A stretch of 64,000 nt of DNA from Methylobacterium jeotgali (lineage in GTDB: Bacteria; Pseudomonadota; Alphaproteobacteria; Rhizobiales; Beijerinckiaceae). Positions 1 through 10,566 of this stretch are shown in pieces. Position numbers and translations under genes: made by a program. Under the pieces are notes generated by a model. The model did no database searches. It saw only the letters and a list, made by a program, of their open reading frames with translations, and was not told where the DNA came from. The stretch covers positions 1 through 64,000 of the forward strand of contig NZ_BPQR01000045.1 of the NCBI RefSeq assembly GCF_022179345.1, in the 5' to 3' direction. Numbering within the stretch: the first letter of the stretch is position 1; every line of letters begins with the position of its first letter.

Positions 1-50
1 ACTCGTGTACGTTCATGGCCGCCTCGCAGATCGGGGACGAGTGTCGCGGG

Positions 51-76
51 AGCCGGGCGGCGCGGGCCGCCCGGCT
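51..76 (-). terminator. GC-rich hairpin after mdh
   Basis: A perfect 11-bp inverted repeat (51-61 pairing with 66-76, loop GCGG) lies 12 bases past the mdh stop codon. It is placed like a terminator for mdh. No T-run follows the stem on the minus strand, so it may be a Rho-dependent 3' end stabiliser rather than a classical intrinsic terminator. Confidence 0.5.
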
Positions 77-88
77 TGGTCTCAAGCC

Positions 89-1414
<1,326 letters not shown>

Positions 1415-2275
1415 ATGCTGAGTCCGGACGGCGCGCCGGCGCGGATGCCCGATCTCGCGCCGCTCTGCGAGCGCATCGCGCAGGCCGCGCACCGGGCGCT
1501 AATCGACGAGCTTGAGACCTATCCGAAGCCGGGCCTCGTCAGCCCCGTCGATGCCGGCAGCCACCGCGACATGGACGCCGGCACCCTGCGCCGGAGCGCC
1601 GGGGCGATCCGCCCCTTCTTCGTGCTGCTCGCGGCAGCCGGCGCGCGGAACGCGCCTCTCGCCGAGCTGCGGGCGATCGGGCTCCGGGCGGAGGCGGCGA
1701 TGATGGCGGCGACGGGAGGCGTCAACGCCCATCGCGGCGCGATCTTCTCCCTTGGCCTGCTCTGCGCCGCCGAGGGCGCCACGGGTGGGAGACTGCCGAG
1801 CGCGGAGGCGCGGGCGCTGGCCGTCGCCGCCCGCTGGGGCGCGGCGATCGCCGCGCGGCCGCCCTCGCCCGAGACGCATGGCGGCCGCGCGGTGCGCCGC
1901 TACCGGGTCGGCGGCGCGAGCGGCGAGGCGGCGGCGGGCTTCCCGACCCTGAGGGTGCTGGCGCTGCCAGCGCTCCGCGAGGGGCGCCGCCTCGCCCCCG
2001 GTGATGGGGAGGCGGCGCGGGTGCAGGCCTTCTTCGCGCTGCTCGCCGCCCTCGACGACACCAATCTCCTCCACCGGGGCGGCGCGGAGGGTCTGGCCGA
2101 GGCCCGCGCCATGGCGGCGGGCTTCCTGGCGCGGGGCGGCGTCGCGGCGCCGGACTGGCGGGCGGAGGGCGTGCGCATCCATCGCGCCTTCGTCGCCCGC
2201 CGCCTCAGCCCCGGCGGCTGCGCCGACCTGCTCGCCGCGGCCCTGTTCCTCGACGCGTTGGAGGCCGGTCGGTGA
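1415..2275 (+). CDS. mdcB: Triphosphoribosyl-dephospho-CoA synthase
   Basis: Makes 2'-(5''-triphosphoribosyl)-3'-dephospho-CoA from ATP and dephospho-CoA, the precursor of the prosthetic group that MdcG attaches to the MdcC carrier. The 286-aa protein shows the CitG/MdcB signatures: YPKPGLVSP with DAGSHRDMD (about 36-54), TGGVNAHRGAIF (100-111) and DDTNLLHRGG near residue 215. CitG of citrate lyase is the alternative, but the following mdcH settles the pathway. A second ATG at 1445 is possible. The stop overlaps the GTG start of mdcH, so the two are translationally coupled. The rest of the mdc genes lie about 23 kb away at 26644-30924. Confidence 0.92.
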   Translation: MLSPDGAPARMPDLAPLCERIAQAAHRALIDELETYPKPGLVSPVDAGSHRDMDAGTLRRSAGAIRPFFVLLAAAGARNAPLAELRAIGLRAEAAMMAATGGVNAHRGAIFSLGLLCAAEGATGGRLPSAEARALAVAARWGAAIAARPPSPETHGGRAVRRYRVGGASGEAAAGFPTLRVLALPALREGRRLAPGDGEAARVQAFFALLAALDDTNLLHRGGAEGLAEARAMAAGFLARGGVAAPDWRAEGVRIHRAFVARRLSPGGCADLLAAALFLDALEAGR

Positions 2276-3201
2276 GCACGCTGGCGATCCTCTGCTCGGG
2301 GCAGGGCGGGCAGGGCCCCGGCATGTTCGCCCTGACCGAGGGCGAGGCGGCGGCCGAGCCGGTCTTCCGCGCCGCCGCCGCGCTCCTCGGTGCGGACCCG
2401 CGGGCCCTCGTCGCATCCGCGGAGCCGGGGGCGCTCCATGCCAACCGGACCGCGCAGATCTTGTGCTGCACGGCGGCGCTCGCCGCCTGGGCCTGCCTCG
2501 GGCCGCGCGCCGCGCCGCGCCGCGTCGTCGCCGGCTACAGCGTCGGCGAGGTGCCGGCCTGGAGCGTCGCCGGGGCGATGACCTTCGACGCGGCGCTCGC
2601 CGTCACCGCCGAGCGCGCCGACCTCATGGACGCGGCGACCCCCGGCCCCTCCGCCATGGCCGCCGTGCGGGGGCTCTCGCCGGCTAACCTGGAGCGGGTC
2701 CGCGGCGAGGCCGGCGTCCATGTCGCGATCCGCAACGGGCCGGACCAGGCGGTGCTCGCCGGATCGCGCGACGCCATGGCGCGGGCGCTGGCCGCCGCCG
2801 AGGCTGCGGGCGCGGCGAAGGTCACGGCGATCCCCGTCGCGGTCCCCTCCCACACGCCGCTGCTGAAGGCTGCGGCGGAGGCCTTCGCCGGGCGGCTCCG
2901 GGTGCGGGAGGACGTGCGCCGGCCCGCCGCCCGGCTGCTCAGCGGCATCGACGGGGCGGCGGTGTTCGATCCCCGCGCCGGCCTTCAGAAGCTCGCCCGC
3001 GCGGTCGCCGAGACCGTCGACTGGGCGGCCTGCCTAGAGGCCTGCCGGGCAGCCGGAGCGACCCGCGCCTTCGAGCTCGGGCCGGGCGCCTCGCTCGCGC
3101 GGATGATGGGCGGCCTGCTGCCCGAGCGCGACTGCCGCAGCCTCGCCGACTTCCGCACCCTGGAGGGCGCGGCGGCCTGGCTGCGGGAGGCGGAGGATTA
3201 G
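2272..3201 (+). CDS. mdcH: Malonate decarboxylase epsilon subunit (malonyltransferase)
   Basis: Transfers malonyl from malonyl-CoA to the thiol of the MdcC prosthetic group, priming the decarboxylase. The 309-aa protein has the acyltransferase fold of FabD: QGGQG at 11-15, nucleophile S90 in GYSVGE (FabD has GHSLGE) and catalytic H192 in VPSHTPLL. The GTG start overlaps the mdcB TGA by four bases (GTGA). FabD is the nearest alternative, but pairing with mdcB and the tyrosine in the nucleophile loop favour MdcH. The downstream gene is convergent, so the transcript probably ends soon after 3201. Confidence 0.9.
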   Translation: MSTLAILCSGQGGQGPGMFALTEGEAAAEPVFRAAAALLGADPRALVASAEPGALHANRTAQILCCTAALAAWACLGPRAAPRRVVAGYSVGEVPAWSVAGAMTFDAALAVTAERADLMDAATPGPSAMAAVRGLSPANLERVRGEAGVHVAIRNGPDQAVLAGSRDAMARALAAAEAAGAAKVTAIPVAVPSHTPLLKAAAEAFAGRLRVREDVRRPAARLLSGIDGAAVFDPRAGLQKLARAVAETVDWAACLEACRAAGATRAFELGPGASLARMMGGLLPERDCRSLADFRTLEGAAAWLREAED

Positions 3202-3303
3202 CGGCCGATCCGGCCGGCGGGCTCCGCCTCGCGACGCCCGTTCGCCCCTGGAGGCGAAGGCCGCTCCCGTTCGTCCGGTCGAGGCTCTGGACCGCGCGGC
3301 ACG

Positions 3304-3726
3304 TCAGCGAGCTGCGGGATACTCGAGCTGGAGCGCCACGAAGGCGGCGGTGCCGGCCCCGTAGCGCTCCGCGATTCCGGACAGCGCGCGGTCGAATGAT
3401 CCCGCCGGCTGCCGGCTCTCGATCGTTGGCATCATCGCGATCGGCTCCGGCGTCACGCCGAGCGCGACGACGTCGGCGACGTCGGAGCGTTTCAGGATGC
3501 CGTAGCGCACGATGAAGTCGGTCGTCTCCGTCCCGTCGTTGTCGCCGACGACCGCCACGACCGGGCGCCGCAGCGCGGCCACGGTCTCCGAATGCTCCTG
3601 CGCGGAGAGCCGGGCCGAGGGCGGCCGCGGTGGCGCGGCCGGCCCATCGGCGAGGACGATGATCGCGGTTCCGAGAAGCGCGATCCCGCCGCCGAGGGCC
3701 GCCACCCACCCGACCGGGATGCGCAT
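3304..3726 (-). pseudogene. Shortened DJ-1/PfpI-like membrane protein
   Basis: The 140-aa product starts with a membrane anchor (about residues 5-26) and a small Pro/Ala linker. It then reads like the first strands of a DJ-1/PfpI domain of the GlxA type (VVAVVGDNDGTETTDF, about 56-71). Family members from memory have roughly 200 more residues before a closing helix like the FVALQLEYP seen here near the C-terminus. Both ends are therefore recognisable while the core with the nucleophile elbow is missing, which suggests an in-frame internal deletion. The frame itself is intact, so a short functional protein cannot be excluded. It is convergent with mdcH. Confidence 0.5.
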
Positions 3727-3782
3727 CCGCTCCGTCCCTTGCGTGCGAGGTCCGCCGCGCCCGCCTGGCCGGCCCGGAGGTC

Positions 3783-4139
3783 TCAGGCGTCGTGCCGGGG
3801 GGCCTCGTCCTCGTCTTCGTCCTCATCGCCGTCGATGTCGACGAGGAAGACGATGTCGGCCTCCTCGTCGTCGTCGGACTTCTCCCCGGCATGGGCCGGA
3901 TCGGACTCGAAATCCGCGTCCGAATCGTCGTCGGCGATGGCGTCCTCGAAGATCTCGATCTCGTCCTCGGTGGCGGCGCGCACGGTGAGCGCCGAGGTGC
4001 CGTTCCAGAGCGGCGTGCCCTCGCTCGTCATGGTGCGAATGTCCTGCTTGAAGCCGTCGCAGGTGAAGAGGTCGCGGGCGACCTCCTCGGTACCGTTGAT
4101 GACCGCCACCGCCGTGCCGTCGATCTCGAGGGTGAACAT
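3783..4139 (-). CDS. Small protein with a strongly acidic C-terminus
   Basis: 118 residues, function not recognised. The first 70 or so form a compact mixed domain (starts MFTLEIDGTAVAVINGTEEV). From about residue 60 onward Asp and Glu dominate, ending in a run of alternating D/E (DGDEDEDEDE, about 103-112). There is no signal peptide or membrane segment, so it is probably cytoplasmic. A GGA lies about 9 bases before the ATG. It stands alone on the minus strand between the DJ-1 remnant and the hydrolase. The acidic tail could bind cations or mimic nucleic acid, but nothing in the sequence decides this. Confidence 0.7.
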   Translation of the reverse strand: MFTLEIDGTAVAVINGTEEVARDLFTCDGFKQDIRTMTSEGTPLWNGTSALTVRAATEDEIEIFEDAIADDDSDADFESDPAHAGEKSDDDEEADIVFLVDIDGDEDEDEDEAPRHDA

Positions 4140-4313
4140 GCTTCGCGATTCCTAACGCTGCGTCCGCCGGCACCGAGGGCCGGTGCGGCGGGGATCAAGC
4201 CTGAGTCGGGTCTCGACGGCGTGACGGTTCGGGCCGTCGTCGCGCCGTCCATTCGGGAAGCTGTAAGGGAAGACGCGCCCGCCCGCCATGGCGTCGGGCG
4301 CATCGGCGGGGCC

Positions 4314-5366
4314 TCAGGCGCCCGCCGCCCGCGCCACTGCGCGCTTGATTACGCCCTGCACTTCCGGGTTCGAGAGGAACAGGTCGTGGTTGATGAGGCC
4401 GCCGCCGTAATCGGAGGCGTCGGCGACGCGCACGCCGAGCGCCTCGAGGCGCCCGCGGTCGGCGGCGCCTGCCCGGACGATGCCGCCGGCGATGGTGCTC
4501 GACAGTTCCAGCGCCCGGTCGTTGGTGGAGGAGATCACGGTAATCTTCGAGACGTCGGGGCCGAGGCGCTCGACGCCCTTGGCGAAGAGGTCGATGTCGA
4601 TGTCGGGGGCGGCGAGCACCACCGCGCCGATGCGGGCCATCGCCGCCTCGCCGGCCTCGGCGCGCAGCATCCGCAGGGTCTCGAGCGTCAGCAGCGTGCC
4701 CATGGAGTGGGCGACGATGTTGATGCGCCCGCCGCTCGGCGAGCCCGCCAGCGCCTTGAGCAGGTCCTCGAAGGCGTCCCGCGACCAGAGCGCGCTTTCG
4801 CGGTCGTAGCCGTAGTCGAAGGTGGCCCCCGCCGAGGGCCAGGTGAAGAGGCCCGAGACGCCGCGGAAGCGGATGCCGTCGGAGAGCATCGCCGCCGAGA
4901 CCGCCGCCGACTCGAAGCTCTCCCGGTAGCCGTGGACGTAGATCAGCACGTCCCGCCCGAAGGCGGCCTGGGCGAAGGCCTCGGCCGCGCCGGCCCCGGT
5001 CTCGACCTTGGGGATGGCGCCGACCGTCCAGTCCCCGGTGATGACCGCGGAGACCTTGCCGATCAGCGAGCGGTCCGGGGCCTTCAGCCGGGCCTCGGCG
5101 AAGCTCAGGCCCCGGCCCCGCTCGGAACTGAACCAGGGAGCCTTCGGCGGATTTCCGACGGGCTTGCGGGTGGTGGCGACGAGGAGCACCGGGCTCACGT
5201 CGAGGGCCGACTGGCGCTCGGGAACGGCGGCGGTACCGGTGGCGAGACCGTCCGTGATGCAGCCCCCGAGGGAGGGCGCGAGCCCGGCGGCGCCGAGGAC
5301 GGCGCCGATCCGCAGGAGGGAGCGTCGGGAGGGCCGTTCGGGCGGGCGCGGCGGGAAGCGCGTCAT
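4314..5366 (-). CDS. Secreted alpha/beta hydrolase lipoprotein (DUF900 type)
   Basis: A 350-aa esterase/lipase-fold protein of the DUF900 family; substrate unknown. The N-terminus carries a twin arginine (14-15, RRSLLRIG) and a hydrophobic stretch ending in a lipobox-like LGGC (C36), so export through Tat or Sec with lipidation is likely. The family hallmarks are VATTRKP (63-69), the oxyanion strand IYVHGYRESF (142-151), SGLFTWPSAG (171-180) and the nucleophile S221 in VAHSMG. An Asp and a His toward the C-terminus (APDIDIDLF; NHDLF) could complete the triad. Flanking genes are on the same strand but spaced by more than 140 bases, so it is probably its own transcript. Confidence 0.85.
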   Translation of the reverse strand: MTRFPPRPPERPSRRSLLRIGAVLGAAGLAPSLGGCITDGLATGTAAVPERQSALDVSPVLLVATTRKPVGNPPKAPWFSSERGRGLSFAEARLKAPDRSLIGKVSAVITGDWTVGAIPKVETGAGAAEAFAQAAFGRDVLIYVHGYRESFESAAVSAAMLSDGIRFRGVSGLFTWPSAGATFDYGYDRESALWSRDAFEDLLKALAGSPSGGRINIVAHSMGTLLTLETLRMLRAEAGEAAMARIGAVVLAAPDIDIDLFAKGVERLGPDVSKITVISSTNDRALELSSTIAGGIVRAGAADRGRLEALGVRVADASDYGGGLINHDLFLSNPEVQGVIKRAVARAAGA

Positions 5367-5516
5367 GGTCGGCGTGTCGTCCTCGAAGACCGGGCTCGCG
5401 GGCCCGTCCGGGAGGCGACCTTGACCACGATCGTGACCATGGCAGGGCGGGCCAGCGGCGACCGCCTGTGGGCGGCTGGGGAGAGGCCCCGGCGTGGCTT
5501 GCGGGCCACGACGGGA

Positions 5517-7997
5517 TCAGGCCGCCCGCGGGATCGACCCGGAGCCGGCCTTGCGCCCGAGGAAGGCTTGCAGCTCTCCGGCGGGCATCGGCTGGGCGAA
5601 GAGGTAGCCCTGCGCCTCGTCGCAGCCGGCCTGGCGCAGGAGGTCGAACTGCTCGGCGGTTTCCACGCCTTCCGCGACGGTAGTGATGCCGAGGCTCCGG
5701 CCGAGGCTGGTCACCGCCTGGATGATCGCGGAGCAGTGCCGGCTGACGCCCAGCTCGCGCACGAAGCTCTGGTCGATCTTGATCTTGTCGAAGGGGAAGC
5801 GGTGCAGGTAGCTCAGCGACGAGTAGCCCGTGCCGAAATCGTCCATGGCGATGCGCAGGCCGAGCGCCTTGAGCCGCCGCAGCGCCGCCACGTTCGCCTC
5901 GCTGTCGGCGAGGAGCACCGATTCCGTGATCTCCAGCTCGAGGCGCCCCGGCGCCAGGCCCGAGCGGTCCAGCGCCTCCGTCACGGTCCGCAGCAGGGCT
6001 TCGGGATCGCGGAACTGCATCGGCGAGAGGTTCACGGCGACCTTGACGCCGTCGGGCCAGAGCGCGGCTTCCCGGCAGGCTCGTTCGAGCACCCATTCCC
6101 CGAGGGCGCCGATGAGCCCGATCTCCTCGGCGAGCGGAACGAACTCGGCGGGCGAGATCCAGCCCCGCTGCGGATGCGGCCAGCGCAGCAGGGCTTCGCA
6201 GACCGTGACGGTCCCGCCATCGATGCCGACGAGCGGCTGGTAGTGGATCGCGAGGGCGTCCGTGCAGACCGCCTGGCGCAGGTCGTGCTCGAGATGGCGC
6301 CGCGCCTGGAGGCTCGCATCCATGTCGTACTCGAAGAAGCGGAACCGGCGCCGCCCCTCCGCCTTGGCCCGGTAGAGCGCCATGTCGGCGTGGCGCAGGA
6401 AGGTCTCCGGGTCGGCCCCGTCCTCCGGCGCGAGGGCGATCCCGACGCTGGCGCCGACCACGATGTCCTGCCCCTGTACGGCGTAGGGGCGGCCGACGGT
6501 CTCGACGATCCGGCGCGCCAGCTCCGCCGCCCGCGCCGGGTCGAGATGCGCCGCGAGCACGGCGAACTCGTCGCCGCCGAGCCGGGCGACGCAGTCCCGG
6601 TCCGCCCGCAGGCAGCCCTTGAGGCGGGCGCCGACCTCGGCGAGCAGCATGTCGCCGACGGCGTGGCCGAGGGTGTCGTTCACGCCCTTGAAGCCGTCGA
6701 GATCGATGCAGAACAGGCCGAAGCCGCCCGCGTCCTCCACGCGCCGGCCCGGTTCCGGGGCGGCGAGCGCCTCGGCCAGCCGCTCCCGGAACATCCGGCG
6801 GTTCGGCAGGCCGGTGAGCGTGTCGTGATGCGCGAGATAGGCCACGCGGGCCTCGGCCCGGCGCCGCTCCGTGACGTCGGTCGCCGCCAGGAGCACGGCC
6901 GGCGCCTCGCCGTAGCGGAGATCGCGGGTGTAGGTGATCACGTCGATCGGCGTGCCGTCCGCCTTGGCATGCCGGCGGAGCGCCTCGTTGCGGGGGCCCG
7001 GCTCCCGCCGCGGCGGCTCTCCCTCCGGCGGCACGCCCTCCGCCGTGATGTCGGCGAGCGTCATCCGGAGGAGGGCGTCGCGGGCGTAGCCGTAGTGCTC
7101 GATCGCGGCGTCGTTCACCGCGAGGAAGCGCAGGCTCCCCGGCTCGAACACCCACATCGGGACCGGATTGCTCTCGAACAGCAGGCGGTAGGAGGCCTCG
7201 CGCTCGCGGACCGGGCCCACGTCGGTCAGGGTCATCGCCAGGAGGTCGCCGATCGCGCCGGCCTCGACCTGGAGGTGGAGATCGCGCCGGCCGGACGATC
7301 CGGGATAGTCCAGGTCGAAGGTCCGGCGCTCGCCCGTCCGCACGACGTGGAGGAGATGGTCCAGCGCGTCCGTCTCCCGGAGCCGAGGGACGAGGTCGTT
7401 CAGGGACCGGCCGGGCAGCTCGACCAGGGCTCGGCCCATCATCCGGGCGGCGCTCTCGTTCGCGGTGACGATCTCGAAATCGACGAGGGTGCCGTCGTGC
7501 CGCCGGGTCGAGGACAGGACGAGCACGCCGTGCTGCGTCGCCTGGAACACGGCGTCGATGAGGCTGGTGCGGACGGTCTCGCCGGTCGTGAAGAGCAGCA
7601 CCACCGCGCCGCCGCCGCGGACGTCCAGGGGAAAGGCGAGGAGCTGGCTCGCCTCGAGCGCCCCGGCCCGGATGAGGTTGCGCTGCGCGCTCGCCGGCGC
7701 CCGCGTCCGGAGGGCGAGCTCCATCGCCCGGCGGATCGGCTGGGCCAGGTCGTCGGCGAGGCTTGCGACGGCGAGGTCGCGGATCTCGCAGCCGAGCCAG
7801 CTCTCGAAGCGCCGGCCGCTCCAGCTGATCACGATGCCGCCGTCGGTGCCGGTCCGCGCGATGGCCGCGCCGTCGGCGTAGCGGCCGAGCTGACCGAGCA
7901 CGACGCTCTCGTAGGAGGGCAAGCCGCTCTGCGTGCGCGCCGCAGCGCGCCACAACGCGTCGGGTGACAAGGCAGGCTGAGGGCGCAACGGATCCAC
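5517..7997 (-). CDS. PAS-GGDEF-EAL cyclic di-GMP turnover protein
   Basis: An 826-aa soluble signalling protein with no membrane segment. The N-terminal third looks PAS-like (two divergent copies about 30-135 and 145-260), followed by a clear PAS at 269-378, a GGDEF domain (388-555, motif GGDEF 474-478) and an EAL domain (about 575-815, EALLRW 601-606, [10 protein letters not shown] 719-728). Both catalytic motifs are intact, so it could make and break c-di-GMP. The product-inhibition RxxD site is absent: alanine occupies the arginine position at 465. The start is GTG at 7997, on weak grounds. A second diguanylate cyclase lies at 10567-11709. Confidence 0.93.
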   Translation of the reverse strand: MDPLRPQPALSPDALWRAAARTQSGLPSYESVVLGQLGRYADGAAIARTGTDGGIVISWSGRRFESWLGCEIRDLAVASLADDLAQPIRRAMELALRTRAPASAQRNLIRAGALEASQLLAFPLDVRGGGAVVLLFTTGETVRTSLIDAVFQATQHGVLVLSSTRRHDGTLVDFEIVTANESAARMMGRALVELPGRSLNDLVPRLRETDALDHLLHVVRTGERRTFDLDYPGSSGRRDLHLQVEAGAIGDLLAMTLTDVGPVREREASYRLLFESNPVPMWVFEPGSLRFLAVNDAAIEHYGYARDALLRMTLADITAEGVPPEGEPPRREPGPRNEALRRHAKADGTPIDVITYTRDLRYGEAPAVLLAATDVTERRRAEARVAYLAHHDTLTGLPNRRMFRERLAEALAAPEPGRRVEDAGGFGLFCIDLDGFKGVNDTLGHAVGDMLLAEVGARLKGCLRADRDCVARLGGDEFAVLAAHLDPARAAELARRIVETVGRPYAVQGQDIVVGASVGIALAPEDGADPETFLRHADMALYRAKAEGRRRFRFFEYDMDASLQARRHLEHDLRQAVCTDALAIHYQPLVGIDGGTVTVCEALLRWPHPQRGWISPAEFVPLAEEIGLIGALGEWVLERACREAALWPDGVKVAVNLSPMQFRDPEALLRTVTEALDRSGLAPGRLELEITESVLLADSEANVAALRRLKALGLRIAMDDFGTGYSSLSYLHRFPFDKIKIDQSFVRELGVSRHCSAIIQAVTSLGRSLGITTVAEGVETAEQFDLLRQAGCDEAQGYLFAQPMPAGELQAFLGRKAGSGSIPRAA

Positions 7998-8325
7998 CCG
8001 AGAACCTCGACGCGAAGATGTTCGACCTCGCGCCGGCGTCGTCTATAGCCTGGCACGTTTCGTTTTCGTAAAAATGCCTGCAGAACTTGGATATGTCTCT
8101 TTGATGACAACGCTGCGTGCTGGAGAAAATGGTACGACTAATCATTCGGGAAGCGGTCGATATACATCGAACCTCATCTCGTCTTACACGCCCCGCGTGT
8201 AGAGGGGCGGCACCTTCGTGCGACGCCTGCGAACGTCGCCGCTCCGCCGACGGCCGGTCCGAGGAGCCCGGCGCCCCGCTCCGAATTGCCTCGCTCCCGG
8301 CGGCCCGCTATGTCGGGCCGGCGAT
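7998..8325. other. Intergenic region before the fluoride riboswitch
   Basis: This gap between the divergent GGDEF-EAL gene and crcB has no believable coding frame. It is visibly poorer in GC around 8040-8185, as expected of promoters. The only structure noted is a 7-3-7 palindrome at 8185-8201 (TACACGC, spacer CCC, GCGTGTA), possibly an operator. The rest of the gap to crcB is taken by the riboswitch and its hairpin. Confidence 0.5.
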
Positions 8326-8372
8326 GGGGATGGGGTTCCCCGAACCCGCCCGCGAGGGCTGATGACCCCGAC
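8326..8372 (+). ncRNA. Fluoride riboswitch (crcB motif)
   Basis: The segment matches the crcB-motif aptamer element by element. P2 is GGGG (8326-8329) with CCCC (8338-8341). P1 is GGGGT (8332-8336) with ACCCC (8365-8369). P3 is GCCC (8348-8351) with GGGC (8356-8359) closed by a GCGA loop. The conserved UGAUG stands at 8360-8364 and GAAC-like bases follow P2. This is the arrangement of the Thermotoga and Bacillus aptamers. It lies 87 bases upstream of crcB, the fluoride exporter gene these aptamers control, which makes the call secure. Confidence 0.9.
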
Positions 8373-8395
8373 CGCAGCCACGATGCGGTCGGGGT
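8365..8395 (+). promoter_or_regulatory. Riboswitch expression-platform hairpin
   Basis: A perfect 12-bp stem (8365-8376 with 8384-8395, 7-base loop) reuses ACCCC 8365-8369, which is also the 3' strand of aptamer helix P1. The two structures cannot coexist. Fluoride binding should hold P1 and break the hairpin, switching crcB on. No U-run follows, so it is either an unusual terminator or acts through Rho or ribosome access; the crcB start is 63 bases further on. Confidence 0.75.
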
Positions 8396-8458
8396 ATGCC
8401 CATCCCGACCCGCCGCGAGGGCGGGTCTGTCCATGCCCGCCCGGAACGAGGAGCGCGC

Positions 8459-8890
8459 ATGTCCTTCACCACCTGCCTCGTCGTGATGCTCGGGGGCGCC
8501 CTCGGGACGCTCGCCCGCTACGTCGTCTCGGTGCTGGCGCTGCCGATCAGCCGGGACCTGCCCTGGGGCACGATCCTCATCAACGTCACCGGCTCCTTCG
8601 CCATTGGCCTGTTCGGCACGCTGACGCTGGCGCAGGGCCGCTACCCGGCCTCGGAGACCCTGCGGCTCTTCGTGATGATCGGGCTATGCGGGGGCTACAC
8701 CACCTTCTCCTCCTTCAGCCTCCAGACCCTCGACCTGATGCGCAACGGCGCCATGGTGCGGGCGGGCGTCAACATCGCCGCCTCGGTGGCGCTCTGCGTG
8801 GCGGCGACCGCCGCGGGCCACGCCATCGCCGCGCATCTCAACGGCGGCGCCCGGCAGATCGCCCAGACCGCGATCGAGGAGGACGCCTGA
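8459..8890 (+). CDS. crcB: Fluoride exporter CrcB/Fluc
   Basis: A small inner-membrane fluoride channel that works as an antiparallel dimer and lowers cytoplasmic fluoride. The 143-aa protein has four hydrophobic segments and the family motifs GTLARY (16-21), NVTGSF (42-47) and [10 protein letters not shown] (78-87), the last holding the polar track and phenylalanines that line the pore. The ATG at 8459 is chosen over an upstream in-frame ATG at 8396 because GAGGAG precedes it and the N-terminus then fits the family. Control by fluoride is expected from the riboswitch directly upstream. meaB follows 41 bases later and may share the transcript. Confidence 0.95.
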   Translation: MSFTTCLVVMLGGALGTLARYVVSVLALPISRDLPWGTILINVTGSFAIGLFGTLTLAQGRYPASETLRLFVMIGLCGGYTTFSSFSLQTLDLMRNGAMVRAGVNIAASVALCVAATAAGHAIAAHLNGGARQIAQTAIEEDA

Positions 8891-8931
8891 GCCCTCTCGA
8901 CGCCGCCGCCGCGGCCCGGCATGAAGGGGCC

Positions 8932-9951
8932 ATGGCTTCCCCGGTCACGGCGCCCAGCGCCGCCCGCCCCCCCGCCCTCGACATCGACGCGCTCCGCGGG
9001 CGGCTCCTCGCCGGGGACCGGGCGGCGCTCGCCCGCGCCATCACGCTCGCCGAATCGAAGCGGGCCGACCACCGCGCCGCCGCCCGCGATCTCATCGACG
9101 CGGTCCTTCCGCAGACCGGCAACGCCATCCGCGTCGGCATCACCGGGGTGCCCGGCGTCGGCAAGTCGACGACCATCGACGCGCTCGGCGCCAACCTGAC
9201 CGCGGCCGGGCATCGCGTCGCGGTGCTCGCCGTCGACCCGTCCTCGACCCGCACCGGCGGCTCGATCCTCGGCGACAAGACCCGCATGGCCCGGCTCGCC
9301 ACCGACCCGAACGCCTTCATCCGCCCCTCGCCCTCCTCGGGCACGCTGGGGGGCGTGGCCGCCAAGACCCGCGAGACCATGCTGCTCTGCGAGGCGGCGG
9401 GCTTCGACGTGATCCTCGTTGAGACGGTCGGCGTCGGCCAGTCGGAGACGGCGGTGGCCGACCTCACCGACTTCTTCCTCGTGCTGATGCTGCCCGGGGC
9501 CGGCGACGAGCTCCAGGGCATCAAGAAGGGCATCCTCGAGCTCGCCGACATGATCGCGGTCAACAAGGCCGACGAGGGCGAGGGCGAGCGGCGGGCGAAC
9601 GCGGCGGCCTCCGAGTACCGGGCGGCGCTGCACATCCTCACCCCCGTCTCGGCGAGCTGGACGCCGCCGGTGGTGACGATCTCGGGGTTCCACAACCTGC
9701 GCCTCGACGCTCTCTGGGAGAAGGTCGTCGCCCATCGCGAAAAGCTCACTGCCACCGGCGAGATCGCGCGCAAGCGCCGCGCCCAGGACGTGAAGTGGAT
9801 GTGGGCGCTGGTCCACGAGCGGCTCCACCAGCGTCTCGTGGGCTCGGCGGAGGTCCGCCGACAGACGGCGGAGGCCGAGGGCGCCGTCGGCCGGGGCGAG
9901 CGCTCGCCTGCGGCGGGCGCGGCGGCCATCGCCGAGCTGATCGGCCTGTGA
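8932..9951 (+). CDS. meaB: Methylmalonyl-CoA mutase-associated GTPase MeaB/ArgK
   Basis: G3E-family GTPase that protects and reloads the adenosylcobalamin mutase with cofactor; in methylotrophs it is needed for the ethylmalonyl-CoA/glyoxylate regeneration pathway. The 339-aa protein shows Walker [10 protein letters not shown] (72-80), the switch motif ETVGVGQSE (164-172) and the guanine-specificity motif NKAD (211-214). The ATG at 8932 gives the usual family length (about 330 aa); the open frame extends much further upstream through crcB without homology. The stop overlaps the GTG start of the next gene. No mutase gene is visible in the window. Confidence 0.95.
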   Translation: MASPVTAPSAARPPALDIDALRGRLLAGDRAALARAITLAESKRADHRAAARDLIDAVLPQTGNAIRVGITGVPGVGKSTTIDALGANLTAAGHRVAVLAVDPSSTRTGGSILGDKTRMARLATDPNAFIRPSPSSGTLGGVAAKTRETMLLCEAAGFDVILVETVGVGQSETAVADLTDFFLVLMLPGAGDELQGIKKGILELADMIAVNKADEGEGERRANAAASEYRAALHILTPVSASWTPPVVTISGFHNLRLDALWEKVVAHREKLTATGEIARKRRAQDVKWMWALVHERLHQRLVGSAEVRRQTAEAEGAVGRGERSPAAGAAAIAELIGL

Positions 9952-10562
9952 GAGCGGCCGGGCCGGTGCTGGTCACGGGCTTCGGCCCGTTCCCGAGGAT
10001 GCCCCGCAACCCGAGCGGAGCGCTCGCCCGCCGCCTCGCCGCATTGCCCCGGCTGCGACGGGCGCTCGGTCGCGCGCCCGTGGGGCTGGTACTACCGACC
10101 GCCTACGACGCGCTGCCACGCCGGCTCGCCCCGGCGCTCGCCGAGGGGCCGGCCGCGGTCCTGATGTTCGGCGTCGCCGCCCGCGCCCTGCGGCTGCGGG
10201 TGGAGGTGCGGGCCCGCAACCGGGCGAGCCGGCTGTTCCCGGACGCGTCGGGTCGCGTCTCCGGGCGGCTCACCCTCGATCCGGCCGGCCCGGCGGAGCG
10301 TCGCAGCCGCGCCGCCGCCGCCGCCGTCGCGCTCCTGCGCCGCCGGGGCGTGCCCGTCGCGGTCTCGCGGGATGCCGGGCGCTATCTCTGCAACGCGGGC
10401 TACTACCGGGCGCTGGCCGAGCCCTGCCCGGTCCTGTTCGTGCACGTGCCGCCTCCGCGAACGAAGCGGCCCGTCAGGCCGGGGCGGCGTCCGGATGCGT
10501 CTCGCGAGGAGCGGGCGCTGGCCGATCTCGTCCTGCTGCTGGCCCGGCTCGGGCGCGCCTGA
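9948..10562 (+). CDS. Pyroglutamyl-peptidase I (peptidase C15)
   Basis: Removes N-terminal pyroglutamate from peptides in the cytoplasm. The 204-aa protein begins with the diagnostic VLVTGFGPF (7-15) and NPSG (21-24). It has a plausible catalytic Glu at 86 (VEVRARN), the nucleophile C148 in [10 protein letters not shown] and the histidine H166 in FVHVPPP. GTG at 9948 overlaps the meaB stop as GTGA, and the frame has no other start that keeps the first motif. The region around the Glu is divergent from well-studied enzymes, so activity is likely but not certain. The next gene is convergent, 4 bases away. Confidence 0.82.
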   Translation: MRAAGPVLVTGFGPFPRMPRNPSGALARRLAALPRLRRALGRAPVGLVLPTAYDALPRRLAPALAEGPAAVLMFGVAARALRLRVEVRARNRASRLFPDASGRVSGRLTLDPAGPAERRSRAAAAAVALLRRRGVPVAVSRDAGRYLCNAGYYRALAEPCPVLFVHVPPPRTKRPVRPGRRPDASREERALADLVLLLARLGRA

Positions 10563-10566
10563 GCCC

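Noticed and set aside
3241..3258. Terminator hairpin between mdcH and the DJ-1 remnant
   Set aside because: The stem is only 6 bp (TTCGCC/GGCGAA) with no T-run; too weak to claim in this base composition.
3792..7967. Very long open frame (1391 codons) on the plus strand
   Set aside because: It runs antisense to the acidic protein, the hydrolase and the PAS-GGDEF-EAL gene. Its product is compositionally biased (Arg, Gly, Ala, His) with no domain; it is a GC-rich shadow frame.
4195..8145. Long minus-strand frame of 1316 codons overlapping the GGDEF-EAL and hydrolase genes
   Set aside because: It is the wrong frame of the same strand. The translation is Arg/Pro-rich without family motifs, whereas the other frame gives intact domains.
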